NCBI GenBank assembly: GCA_016222825.1
Contig: JACRQF010000027.1
Coordinates: 1-63,437 of the forward strand
Source: Verrucomicrobiota bacterium
GTDB taxonomy: Bacteria > Verrucomicrobiota > Verrucomicrobiia > CAIQCK01
Length of the DNA: 63,437 nucleotides
Direction: 5' to 3'
The number at the start of each line of letters is the position of its first letter. Position 1 is the first letter of the stretch. Below are positions 9,532 through 18,674 of this stretch, piece by piece. A program made the position numbers and the translations under genes. The notes beneath the pieces were generated by a model, which was given only the letters and a program-made list of their open reading frames with translations, was not told where the DNA came from and did no database searches.

Positions 9532-11411
9532 GGTCTGGTGGCTTCAAGTTGTGCGGGGAGATATTCCACCATCCGGTTCAGGTAATCGGCGGCGTGGTCT
9601 TTTTTCTTCAGCCCGGCAGCGCGGATGGCCGGCAACGCGGGTTTGGCTTTCGCGCCGAAACGGTCGAGGACGTTGATGGCTGCAAGGCGGACCAGCGGTG
9701 CTTCGTGCTCCAACGCCTTTGTCAGCACCGGCAGCGCTGCGGCGTGGTCGCCGAGATTGCCGATGGCTTCGGCGGCGGCGATGCGGACGGGAGGAGAATC
9801 GTCGCTCATCGCTTTTCGCAGCGCAGCTTCGGCTGGCTTGGCGTCCTTGCCGAGAGCGACGAGCCCTGTAGCGCCCCACCAGCGCAGCGCGGAGTCTTTC
9901 TGGTCCAGCAACGCCTGAAGTCGTGCTGTATTGGCAGGCGTCATTTTGTTGGCGAGCGCCGCGGCACCGAGCAGGGCGTCGAGCGGGTTCTTCTTCAGGT
10001 CGGTGGCAATCTCCCACGGCGTGCTGCCCTCGGATCGCACAAGCATCTCATGTTCGGGAAGCAGACCCAGGTCGCCGGTTGCCCTCATCCACCGCACGCA
10101 TTCGGCACGCAGACGCTCCAGCGTCTCGCGATGCTTCGGGTTGACGGCGAGGTTGGTGAGTTGATTCGGGTCGGTTTCGTTGTCGTAGAGTTCCTCGACC
10201 GGCTTCGTCAGCGAGAAGTAGCGGGCGGGCGGGCCGGTGAGTTTGCCTTCGCTGGCGATCTGACGCCACGCTTTCATCGTCGGCATTTCCTCTGTGTAGC
10301 TGACGAATTGCGACCATGTCAGATGCGGCATGAAGTTGCGGTGATACTGGTAGCGACGGTCGCGCACGACGCGCACGATGTCGAATCGCTCGGCCATCCG
10401 GTCGCGGATGGCGTGGATGAACTTGCGCGGCTTGCCGGCTTGTTCGCCGAGGAACGCCGTGCCTTGCAGGTGGGGCAGGAGTTTCACGCCGCAGAGGCTC
10501 AGCACCGTCGGCGCGAAGTCCACGAAGCTCACCAGCCGGTCGGTGGTCTGGCCGGGCGTGGCGGGTGCGAGGTGCTGCCATTTCTTCGGGAAGCGGACCA
10601 TCAGCGGCACGTGGATGCCGCCTTCCCAGATCCACTTCTTCATCCCCGGCAGGCCCGTGCCGTTGTCGCCGAAGAAGAAGACGATGGTGTCCTCGGCGAG
10701 GCCGGCGTCCTCCAGTTCCTTGAGCTTGTCGGCAACCTGGTAGTCCATCGCCGTGATGTTGTCGTAGTAGCGCGCCCAATCGCGCCGCACCTCCGGCGTG
10801 TCGGGATGGAACGGCGGCACCGGCGCCTTCGCGGGATCGTGGCGCTGCGCGGGCGTCAGGCGCGCGGTGTTCTCCTGATATTGCGCCTCTGGCACTCGGA
10901 TCCGGCTTTCGTGGCTGACCTCGTGGTTGAACACGGCGAAGAACGGCTGGCCCGGCTTGCGGTTGCGCCAGTGTCCCTTGCGGTTGCACTCGTCCCACGC
11001 GCTCTTCGGCACCGCGAAGTTGTAGTCGGTCTTGGCGTTGTTGGAGCAGTAGTAGCCCGCCTCGCGCAGGTATTCGCTGAAACACTTCACCGCCGCCGGC
11101 AGCGTCGTCGTCGAGCGCATCCCGTGGCTGCCGAGCCGCGTCGGGAACACGCCGGTGATGAGGCACGAGCGGTTCGGCGCGCAGACGCCGGTGATGCCGA
11201 ACGCCTGCGTGTAACGCACCGCCTGCGTAGCGAACCGGTCGAGGTTCGGCGTGACGGCATACGTGTCGCCGTAGCAACCGAGGTTCGGGCAGATGTCCTC
11301 GGCCGTGAGCCAGAGGATGTTAGGACGCGCGGCAGGCACGGCTGTCTGCGCGTCTGCGAAACTCGCCGCCAAGGACAGTGCGGCACAGAAGCCAATCATA
11401 AGAGTGTTCAT
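9528..11411 (-). CDS. Cys-type sulfatase with C-terminal HEAT repeats
   Basis: A 627-residue secreted sulfatase. It has a signal peptide (residues 1-21, cleavage near FADAQ), PNILWLTAEDICPNLGCYGD, the formylglycine site C77-A-P-N-R, IVFFFGDNG and the closing LYDNETDPNQLTNLA. After the catalytic domain (about residue 465 on) come several Ala-rich HEAT repeats (ALRWWGATGLVALG, VRIAAAEAIGNLG, VRLAAINVLDRFG), a fusion extending well past a single-domain sulfatase. The ATG at 11411 is preferred over an upstream in-frame start at 11474, which would precede the signal peptide with 21 odd residues. First gene of a two-sulfatase unit. Confidence 0.9.
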   Translation of the reverse strand: MNTLMIGFCAALSLAASFADAQTAVPAARPNILWLTAEDICPNLGCYGDTYAVTPNLDRFATQAVRYTQAFGITGVCAPNRSCLITGVFPTRLGSHGMRSTTTLPAAVKCFSEYLREAGYYCSNNAKTDYNFAVPKSAWDECNRKGHWRNRKPGQPFFAVFNHEVSHESRIRVPEAQYQENTARLTPAQRHDPAKAPVPPFHPDTPEVRRDWARYYDNITAMDYQVADKLKELEDAGLAEDTIVFFFGDNGTGLPGMKKWIWEGGIHVPLMVRFPKKWQHLAPATPGQTTDRLVSFVDFAPTVLSLCGVKLLPHLQGTAFLGEQAGKPRKFIHAIRDRMAERFDIVRVVRDRRYQYHRNFMPHLTWSQFVSYTEEMPTMKAWRQIASEGKLTGPPARYFSLTKPVEELYDNETDPNQLTNLAVNPKHRETLERLRAECVRWMRATGDLGLLPEHEMLVRSEGSTPWEIATDLKKNPLDALLGAAALANKMTPANTARLQALLDQKDSALRWWGATGLVALGKDAKPAEAALRKAMSDDSPPVRIAAAEAIGNLGDHAAALPVLTKALEHEAPLVRLAAINVLDRFGAKAKPALPAIRAAGLKKKDHAADYLNRMVEYLPAQLEATRP

Positions 11412-12373
11412 GATGAGAAATCGCTGTTCACACAGACAGAGTTCTACTCTTACGCACAACACAAGCAAGCTCACGTTTGCAGGGCGGTGCTTGTTGGGGC
11501 GATTGACGTGCTATGAAGACGGCAGATTTGTCTGGTTAACATGTCTGCACGGCTAATCAATGGTTTGCCGCGTCGCTCCGATGCTGCTGACTGGTTTGCG
11601 TGACTGGGTGGTTTGTTAAACAAGGTATTCACAGTCATTCTCAAGTTGTGGACAGCATAAGATGTTTGATCAATGTTGGCATGCATAGATTAACATATAA
11701 TGCGTAGTTAAAAGAAGTTGAGTAATTATTAAGTTGTATAACAGCTATCAAAAAACATCAAAGCAATCTTTGGCTTAAGGCGCAAAGCGGCAGGTAGTAA
11801 CGGTTGCATTGACAGCGGTGGTCGTTAAGGAATAACAAGCGCGTCATGCAGCCATCGTGGTAGCAATTGCCGAATGGCTAGCATTGCTTATAAATACCTA
11901 ATAACAGCAAATTGAATTGTTTCGGATAAAGTTAACAGGAAAGCCTTTTAAATTCACACGGTTTCATCCAATTCAGCATAGCCTTGGCACCCCGCCGGTA
12001 CGCTCTACAGTTCGTCACCATGCCGTGCTATTCCATTGCTATGTCCGGCCAAAGCTGTGCTTGCTTTGATAACCGTCCAACAGTTCGCGTCTGACGGTTG
12101 GAGCATGCATTCGGTATTGGTTTATGTTCCATGTGGAACACACCGATGAATCGTCCAAGTGATGTAACAGAGAAATCACATTCAAGACCTCAAGCTGTTG
12201 ACGGCTGCACTTGTGGTTTCCGATATGGACACGGGTTTGGAAACTTCGTCGCGGACGCTTGGCCTATGCTCGTAGGTTTTACGGCTCTTCTGAACACACC
12301 ACCGCCGCCGCATTCGTTCTTGGCAAACGCGCCGCTCCACGTCGGCTGCTTCCGCCGGCTTGCTGAACCCCAC
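11412..12373. other. gene-poor AT-rich interval
   Basis: No reading frame with recognisable protein similarity was found. Base composition is visibly more AT-rich than the flanks, especially 11640-11960, with runs such as ATTAACATATAATG and several TTAAC words. It holds the parS-like palindrome at 12126-12141 and an inverted repeat AACCGTC/GACGGTT near 12071-12098. It lies between the sulfatase start and a decayed transposase, so it may be part of an old insertion. Confidence 0.6.
12126..12141. promoter_or_regulatory. parS-like palindrome
   Basis: TGTTCCATGTGGAACA has perfect 7-bp half sites (TGTTCCA/TGGAACA) around a 2-bp centre. It differs at one central base from TGTTCCACGTGGAACA, a well-known ParB-binding parS form. 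No parA or parB gene is in the window, so function is unproven. Confidence 0.4.
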
Positions 12374-13192
12374 TCAGCAGAGTCGCCCAAACAACGCCAT
12401 CGCCGTCAAGGTGATCAGCCCAAAACATCAAGTTCGTCATCACTTTCAGCGCCTCGCGTACCCGCACCCATCGCCGCCCCCACACACCACACACACAAAA
12501 AAAACCCCACCCAAGTAGCGTTGCTTCAGCAGGCTGTTAACCCGATCCGACCCGCTGCGCTCTTTGAACCGTTGCGCCTGCGTCGGCTCCATCGGCACAT
12601 CCGAACCCCAGCGCAGATTGCGGTCAATGATCGGCACATGCCCAAACTGCTCATTGAACTGCCAAATCTGCGGCGCGTCATACGCGCTGTCCATCAAGTC
12701 GTAGAGCGAGCGCACGCGCTGCGACGTCATCTGCGCCAGCGGAATGGCTAACTGCGAGTCATGCACCGAGGCGCTGGTCAGCACTGCGCTTACGGGAATG
12801 TCGCCATCAATGGTGTCCAGGTGCGCCCATTCCTATTGCGCAAAGGCGGCAAACGCACGAGAGAAGGTCGATTCGCTGCGAATGTTGCCGGCACTGTCCC
12901 AGCCGCAGAGTTGGCGCAAGCGGGGTTGGGCCTTGAGAGCCGCGATCAGCGCGGCGGTGGTGGGGAATTGATAGACCGACTTGGCGAGGTATGCGTGGAA
13001 GAGCCAAGTGCGTTGGCGGGGCGGGCATCCGTTGCCGACCCAGGCGAAGCGGCGCATCAATGGGCCGAGGTTGAGCATGGAAACGACTTGGCAAAACTGC
13101 TCGTCCAGGGCGCTGAGAGAATCCAGTTCCTCTTCGAGCGCGAGGAAAAGTTGGCGTTGGAGGTGGAAGAAAACATCGGTGAGCGTGAGCAT
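12374..13192 (-). pseudogene. degenerate IS transposase (IS5/IS1182-like DDE)
   Basis: The reverse strand shows a transposase N-terminus (MLTLTDVFFHLQRQLFLALE through RLRQLCGWDSAGNIRSESTFSRAFAAFA). An in-frame TAG follows near 12833, then a direct jump into the downstream DDE part (HLDTIDGDIPVSAVLTSASVHDSQ, LYDLMDSAYDAPQIW, HVPIIDRN), so about 100 residues including the first catalytic Asp are deleted. Further on, a CA/A-rich low-complexity patch (12480-12515) and frameshifts interrupt the tail (VKVMTNLMF, then GLITLTAMALFGRLC ending at 12374). It is clearly inactive. Family assignment is from characteristic phrases; terminal repeats were not identified. Confidence 0.8.
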
Positions 13193-13865
13193 GTCTATCG
13201 GACACGCTGGCACCCGCCACGGTTCAATCGAGCACGACTCCGTCCGCAACAAAATCCAAGCCCTTCCCGAGTTCCGAAAGAAGGTCTATCGTGAAGGATT
13301 TCTCGAACATCCAATTTTGATTTTAATCGGAGCCGGTTATGAAAAATAGCACTACCTCAACCAAATCATCTACAGCGACTTAACCACCACAAACCGTCCA
13401 TTTGAACAGTAACTGTCGTTGACGCCTCCGCAATTTGCAGAGCAGAAAGCAATGGGCCATCAAGTTTAAATATAATACATAACATGTTATATACAAGTTA
13501 CTTGAGTAATAATGTGCCGGTGGCTATCACTTGCCATACCGATGGCTTTCTATTTACCGGATGGTTGCTGACATTCGGCAATTCCTCGTGATTATGTTGG
13601 TTTGCGTCATCTTGCACGCCCTCATTTTTGCCTTGTCCGAACACGCCTTTGGCCTACACTGCGCGGACATGAACGCCTTCCAGTCCGGCGCCTTCAGCAA
13701 CCAGCTACGCAGGCCGAGGTGCAAGCCGACGCCGCGTATGGTGGAGAGCTTCCAGCAGACGCTGCGATGGGATTTGTGATTTGCGAGATGTGAATTCCGC
13801 CAAATCATAAAACACAAATCATAACTCGCTCGCCTGAGGTCGCGTGCGGGTGGTAGAAGAACAGC
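13193..13865. other. non-coding interval with AT-rich patch and periodic repeats
   Basis: No convincing gene. A small open frame at 13531-13779 has a hydrophobic stretch but no Shine-Dalgarno sequence or recognisable family. The patch 13460-13520 is AT-rich and includes the palindrome ATAACATGTTAT. The end of the interval (13771-13829) consists of 7-bp-periodic repeats, listed separately. Confidence 0.5.
13771..13829. repeat. heptamer-periodic repeat cluster (inverted pair)
   Basis: Four 7-bp units beginning GATTTGT run 13771-13798, then four units beginning AAATCAT run 13802-13829 in roughly the opposite orientation. It belongs to the same period-7 class as clusters at 21303, 39621 and 50404. 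It lies 37 bp before the GT87-like gene. Confidence 0.5.
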
Positions 13866-15146
13866 ATGGTCGAGTTTCTGCGGCGTTATAAGGTGGTGAT
13901 GTTGCTGATGGTGATCGCGGTGGCGTATTTCCCGCGGTTTGCCAGTAGGCCGGACGGGATGGCGCTCTACCCGCTCGGGGCGGAGGCGCTGCTGCACGGG
14001 AAGGTGTTGGAGGCGGCGGCGCAGGGGTTCACGTATCCGCCACTGTTTGCGTTTGTGATGATTCCATTCGTGCCGATGCCGATGTGGCTGCGGAACGTGG
14101 TCTGGTATGCGGTGTTGGTGGGGGCGACATGGCTCAGTTTCCGGCTGTGCGAGCGGTTGACGGCGGGGAGCTTCCCGGATCTGGCACAGGGACGGAGGAT
14201 GGTCTGGCTGCGGGTGCTGGCGGTGGTGTTGAGCCTGAAGTTCATGCTGGCGGTGCTGGAGAACCAGGCATACGACGTGGTCGTGTTCCTGTGCGTGCTG
14301 AGCGGGTTGTGGGGGATGCAGGTGGGGAGGAACGTGCGCGCGGCGGCCGGCTTCGCGCTGGCGGCGGCCCTGAAGGCGACGCCGCTGTTGTTTCTGCCGT
14401 ATCTGTTGCTTCGGCGGCGGGTGAAGCTCTGCCTGTTGTGCGTGGTGTTCTATGCGGGCTTGTCGTTCCTGCCGGACGCGTTTTTCACGCCGCATGGCGC
14501 GCCGCACGGTTACTTCGTCACGTGGGTGCGCGACCTGGCGGTGGGATCGGTGCGCAGCAAGCCGGCGGAGGCGCAGACGCGGCATTGGGAGCAGGCCAAC
14601 CTGCTGAACCAGTCGTTGCGCGGGATGGTCTATAGCGCGGTGAGCCAGCCGGACGGGGCGTTGTCGCGGCGGAATGTGCTGCTGGCCGTGTATCTGGTTT
14701 TCGGGCTGGTGGTCTTCGTGCTGCTGCTGCGGTCGGCCGGCACGCCGCACGCGCTGCTGCTGGACGGTTCGCTGGTGCTGATCAGCATGCTCATGCTCTC
14801 GCCGCAGAGCAGCAAATCAAGTTTCGTGGCACTGATGTTGCCCTACATGGTTCTCTCCGCCTGTGTGCTGCTGGAACCGCGCTCGCGATGGATTGGCGGC
14901 AGCGTGCTGGCGGTGAGCTTTGCGCTGACCTCGCTCACGTCGAAGGATGTGATCGGCAAGCGCCTCGCGGAAATCTTGCTGACGTCGGGCTGCGTCACGC
15001 TGGGGACGCTGGTGCTGCTGGTGTTTATCGGCTACCTCGTCCTGAGGCGCGCGGGGCGGGACTCGCTCTTGCCCGGCGGTTCAACCGCATCGTCCCGGCT
15101 TGGGAATCAGGAAACGGTTGAGGCCGCGGTGGGCAGCGCAAAATAG
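13866..15146 (+). CDS. polytopic membrane protein, GT87/DUF2029-like
   Basis: 426 residues with about ten hydrophobic helices separated by short loops. The family is suggested by the luminal GAEALLHGKVLEAAAQGFTYPPLFAF segment with its YPP, the AALKATPLLFLPYLLLRRR segment, and NQSLRGMVY; these resemble DUF2029/GT87 polyprenyl-phosphate-dependent mannosyltransferases. Such enzymes transfer mannose or related sugars from a lipid carrier outside the cytoplasm. The ATG at 13866 gives a basic start (MVEFLRRYK). Its 3' end overlaps the convergent histidine kinase region. The substrate is unknown. Confidence 0.7.
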   Translation: MVEFLRRYKVVMLLMVIAVAYFPRFASRPDGMALYPLGAEALLHGKVLEAAAQGFTYPPLFAFVMIPFVPMPMWLRNVVWYAVLVGATWLSFRLCERLTAGSFPDLAQGRRMVWLRVLAVVLSLKFMLAVLENQAYDVVVFLCVLSGLWGMQVGRNVRAAAGFALAAALKATPLLFLPYLLLRRRVKLCLLCVVFYAGLSFLPDAFFTPHGAPHGYFVTWVRDLAVGSVRSKPAEAQTRHWEQANLLNQSLRGMVYSAVSQPDGALSRRNVLLAVYLVFGLVVFVLLLRSAGTPHALLLDGSLVLISMLMLSPQSSKSSFVALMLPYMVLSACVLLEPRSRWIGGSVLAVSFALTSLTSKDVIGKRLAEILLTSGCVTLGTLVLLVFIGYLVLRRAGRDSLLPGGSTASSRLGNQETVEAAVGSAK

Positions 15147-16889
15147 AAGGCCGCGCCTTCGCCGACTTCCCCATCCGCCCAGACGTGCCCGCCGTGACGT
15201 TGGATGATGCGCAGCACCAAGGCCAGCCCCACGCCGGGTCCCGTCAAAGTGTTCGACGGAATGGAGGCGTTGGAAAACGCCGAACAGTTTGTGCATGTAT
15301 TCCATGTCGAAACCCGCGCCATTGTCTTTCACGAAATAGACGGTCTGCTCCGCTTCCTGCCGGCTGCCGATTTGGATCACGGCGGGATTGCGGCCTTGCG
15401 TGAACTTGATGGCGTTGGAAACCAGATTGGCCAGCACCACGCGCATCAGCGCGGCGTCGCCGTGGGCTGCGGGGAGAGAGCCGCATTTCAATTGCAGGTT
15501 CCGGTCCGGGGCGGTGGCAGCCAGTTCGGCGAAGACGCTTTTCGCCAGGGCCTCCATGTCCACGTCGGAGATCTTCATTTCCTGATGCCCCGCGCGATAG
15601 AACTCCAACAGGTCATCAACCAATTGCCCCATGCGCTTCGCTTCCGCGCAGACGACATCCAGCAAACGCCGGCCTTCGCCGTCGAGTTGGGTGGAGTGAT
15701 CTTGCAGCAGCATGGTGCTGAAGCCGTTGACGGCCCGCAGGGGCGCGCGCAGGTCGTGCGCGATGGCGTGGGAAAACCCTTCCAGTTCCTTGACGGAAGC
15801 CTCCAGCTGCGCGGTCCGGTAGCGGACGCGCTGTTCGAGGTCTGCGTTGAGCTTGCGCACCTCCTCCTCGGCTTGTTGCCGCCGCTGCTCGCTTCTCCAG
15901 GCCGCGATGAGATGGGCGCACGCGGTCAACATCGGTTGCAGATACTCGATGACCCGGTTGTCATACCCGCCTTGGCGGTTGGCGAGTCCGACGACGCCGA
16001 CGAAATCCTGGTCTGCGTAGAGGGGCAGGCCGAGAAACGCCTTCAGCTCCGGGTGTCCGGCGGGCGTCCCGCCACGTCGCGGGTCGCGGGGAGGATCGTT
16101 GGCGATGACCGGTTTGCCGGTGATCATCACTTCTCCGAAGAGCGACTTCAGATTGGTGAACTTGAGGTTGCCGGAGAGGAACTCCCCGTGCATCTTGCGC
16201 GTCTGCTCGTTCCAGGAGATGTCCGTGATGGCCTGCGCGACCAGACTGGGATATCCCTCCGGCGTGAAGCGCACTTCGTCAATGAACCCGTATTCGCTGT
16301 CGGAGAGCATCAGCAGGTTGTCGAGCAACCCGTCGCAAATCTCCAACGGCTTGGCCGACATCATGAACTTGGCCTGCGCCCGGTAAATGGCCCCGACGAG
16401 CGCGTGTTCCTTCCGCAACTCGTCGTGGGCGGCGGCGAGCCGCTCCTCGGCCCGCTTCCGCTCGGTCATGTCGCGCGCGCTGGCGTAGATCAGCCGCCGC
16501 TCATTGTCGGCCGCCGAATACCACCGCAGCCAGCGGTAGGAGCCGTCCCGGCAGCGATACCGGTTCTCGAACGAAATGACCACGGCGCCCTTCGCCTGCT
16601 TCTCCACCTCCCGCAGCGTGGCCTCGTGGTCCTCCGGATGGATGAACTCCGTGAAAGGCTTCGCCAGCATCTCCTCCGGCGTCCAGCCCAGCACCTGCTC
16701 CCACTGCGGATTCAACTCCTTGAAGTAACCGTCAAACCCCGCGATGCAGATCAAATCCTGCGCCACCAGGAAATAACGGTCCATCGAGCTTTGGAGCTGT
16801 TCGCGCGCGGTGCGTTGCTCGCGCAGCGCCGCCTCAGTGACCTCCAGTGCCTCGCGTTGGGTTGTGCGTTTCGGCGATGGCTCTTCCAT
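15107..16889 (-). pseudogene. PAS-GAF sensor histidine kinase with 3' frameshift
   Basis: A soluble hybrid sensor with a short coiled coil, PAS/PAC (about residues 35-146, FENRYRCRDGSYRWL), GAF (about 165-335), coiled coil (336-370), HisKA with phospho-acceptor His378 in AHDLRAPL, and HATPase_c (LANLVSNAIKF, VKDNGAGFDMEYMHKLFGVFQRLH). After HFDGT the frame breaks: the conserved G2 box GVGLALVLRIIQRHGG and the terminal GEVGEGAAFYFALP lie in another frame ending at 15107. Removing one base from the GGG at 15236-15238 restores the protein. Either a real frameshift or a base-call error. No response regulator is adjacent. Confidence 0.8.
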
Positions 16890-17125
16890 GGTTCCTCACA
16901 AACAATGAACCTGCGCCGGCCCGGTCGGCGCAAACAACAGGCGCACCCAAACTATTCGCCCCGTTTCACCACTGCGTCACTATACAAGCGCGGGCGCCGG
17001 AAACAACAAAAGCTTGGGAGCGAGTCCCGCCCGTCCCCTCGTTGTCTTCAAGGCCGGACAGACGGGCATCTGTCATCCCTGGGCGGCCGGCTCCCGTGCG
17101 AGACAGCGTGCGCCAAAGGTAGTAT

Positions 17126-17159
17126 CGCGCGCCGGGATTTTTGTCTTGGCCGGCGCGCG
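17126..17159. repeat. 10-bp perfect inverted repeat upstream of Gfo/Idh gene
   Basis: CGCGCGCCGG (17126-17135) pairs with CCGGCGCGCG (17150-17159) across a 14-nt T-rich loop. It sits in the 351-bp gap (16890-17240) that separates the divergent kinase and oxidoreductase genes; nothing else was recognised in that gap. It could be an operator or a REP-like unit. Confidence 0.45.
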
Positions 17160-17240
17160 GCTCCACTCTACGCTGCCCCGCCGTTATTCGCGTTCGGAGC
17201 ACACAACCTGATGAACACATCGAACAGGAGCACCGGAGTC

Positions 17241-18566
17241 ATGCACGCTTCCCCTCTGCCTTCCCTCAGCCGCCGCCAGTTTCTGAAAACCACCGCTGCC
17301 GCTCTGGGAGCGGCTGCCGCGCCGAACGTCATCCCCGCCAAGGCCCGAGGCAAGGACGGCTGGGTCGCGCCCAGCGAGCGCATCGTCATGGGCGGCATCG
17401 GCCTGCGCGGACGCGGCGTCCACGACCTGAACTGGGCGTTGCGCGAGACGGACGTGCAGTTCGTCGCCATCTGCGACGCCAACCGCGCCGCCCGCGAACG
17501 CGTCAAGACGCTCGTGGACGCCAAATACGGCAACACCGACTGCAAGATGTATCCGGAGATGCGCGAGTATCTGGCGTCGCGACCGGACATTGACGCCATG
17601 CTCATCGCCACCGGCGACCGCTGGCACGCGCTGGCGGCGACGTGGGCCATGCGCGCCGGTAAGGATGTCTATTCCGAAAAACCATCGTCCATGACCGTCG
17701 CGGAGGGCCGCATGGTCGTCGAGACGGCGAAGCGCTACAACCGCGTCTATCAGACCGGCACGCAGCGCCTGAGCGAGCCGAACCACGTGTTCTGCATCGA
17801 GATGGCCCGCACCGGCCGGCTCGGCAAGATTCACACCGCTTACGCGCACATTGCGCCGTGGGACGCCGCCGCGATGCGCACCGACTGGCTCCCCGCCGAG
17901 CCGGAGCCGCCGAAAGAAGAGATGGACTGGGACGCGTGGCTCGGCCCGTGTCCGTGGCGGCCCTACAATTCCGCCTACGTCAAAGGCGGCTGGCGCGGGC
18001 ACTACGATTACCACACGAGCTGCATTGGCGAGTGGGGCGCGCACACGTTCGCGCAGGCACAGGCCGGCATTGATGCGCTCGATACCACGGCGGTGGCATA
18101 CGAATACGTCAACAACGAGAGCGGCGACGGGATGGTCACGCATTTCGCCAACGGCACAAAGATGATCCTCGCGCGCGACCTCAACAAGCGATTGTGGCAC
18201 GGCTCCTGTGGCGAGCGGTTCGACGGCACCGAGGGCTGGGCGGCCGCCGCCGACGGCTACTCGCGGCCGGACGTCTCCTCGCCGGCGTTGCTGTCGCACA
18301 CGAAGCGCGTCATCGGCGAATACGTCGCCCGCACCGGCCGTTCGCTCGATCACATGCGCAACTTCCTCGATTGCGTGAAGTCGCGCGACCTCACCGTCGC
18401 CAACCCGGTCGTGATGCACCGCTCGATGACCACCGTCCACTGCGCCAACATCTGCATGTGGCTGAAGCGGAACATGAAGTTCGACCCGGTGAAGGAGAAG
18501 TTCATCGGCGACGAAGAAGCGAACCGGCTGCTCTCGCGCGCCATGCGCGAACCGTATCATGCGTGA
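17241..18566 (+). CDS. Tat-exported Gfo/Idh/MocA family oxidoreductase
   Basis: An NAD(P)-dependent sugar oxidoreductase of about 441 residues. A twin-arginine signal (SRRQFLKT followed by an Ala-rich core) predicts folded export, probably with its cofactor. The Rossmann start VMGGIGLRGRG, the catalytic-lysine motif SEKP and the C-terminal DEEANRLLSRAMREPY are present. AGGAG at 17226-17230 supports the ATG at 17241; an in-frame ATG at 17211 is also possible. First gene of a cluster with two more paralogues (20005, 24242), suggesting glycoside or polyol oxidation in the periplasm. The substrate cannot be read from sequence. Confidence 0.9.
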   Translation: MHASPLPSLSRRQFLKTTAAALGAAAAPNVIPAKARGKDGWVAPSERIVMGGIGLRGRGVHDLNWALRETDVQFVAICDANRAARERVKTLVDAKYGNTDCKMYPEMREYLASRPDIDAMLIATGDRWHALAATWAMRAGKDVYSEKPSSMTVAEGRMVVETAKRYNRVYQTGTQRLSEPNHVFCIEMARTGRLGKIHTAYAHIAPWDAAAMRTDWLPAEPEPPKEEMDWDAWLGPCPWRPYNSAYVKGGWRGHYDYHTSCIGEWGAHTFAQAQAGIDALDTTAVAYEYVNNESGDGMVTHFANGTKMILARDLNKRLWHGSCGERFDGTEGWAAAADGYSRPDVSSPALLSHTKRVIGEYVARTGRSLDHMRNFLDCVKSRDLTVANPVVMHRSMTTVHCANICMWLKRNMKFDPVKEKFIGDEEANRLLSRAMREPYHA

Positions 18567-18568
18567 AC

Positions 18569-18674
18569 CGTAGCCGCCGACGTAAGGAGGCGGACTCATT
18601 GCGAAACAGAAATGCGAAAGACTATGAACACAACTAATCTCCAATCCCTCCGCCTCCTCACGTCGGCGGCTACG
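18569..18674. repeat. 26-bp near-perfect inverted repeat overlapping a signal-peptide coding region
   Basis: The left arm 18569-18594 (begins CGTAGCCGCCGACG) and right arm 18649-18674 (ends CGTCGGCGGCTACG) match at 25 of 26 positions as reverse complements around a 54-nt loop. The left arm lies between genes; the right arm is inside the next gene and encodes part of its signal peptide (LRLLTSAATR). Confidence 0.7.

Noticed and set aside
11626..11660. DnaA-box-like words (TATTCACAG, TTGTGGACAG) suggesting an origin
   Set aside because: Each differs by two or more bases from TTATNCACA, they are few, and no dnaA, dnaN, gidA or parAB gene is near. The parS-like site alone does not make an origin.
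12071..12098. Integron attC-like hairpin (AACCGTC/GACGGTT)
   Set aside because: Stem is only 7 bp, lacks the RYYYAAC/GTTRRRY core pair, and there is no integrase or cassette array.
13531..13779. Small membrane protein of 82 residues
   Set aside because: One hydrophobic stretch but no Shine-Dalgarno, no recognisable family and a composition break inside it; probably chance in a decayed interval.
15204..17240. Upstream extension of the first Gfo/Idh frame through the histidine kinase
   Set aside because: It is antisense to the kinase and has no similarity; the twin-arginine signal fixes the true start near 17241.
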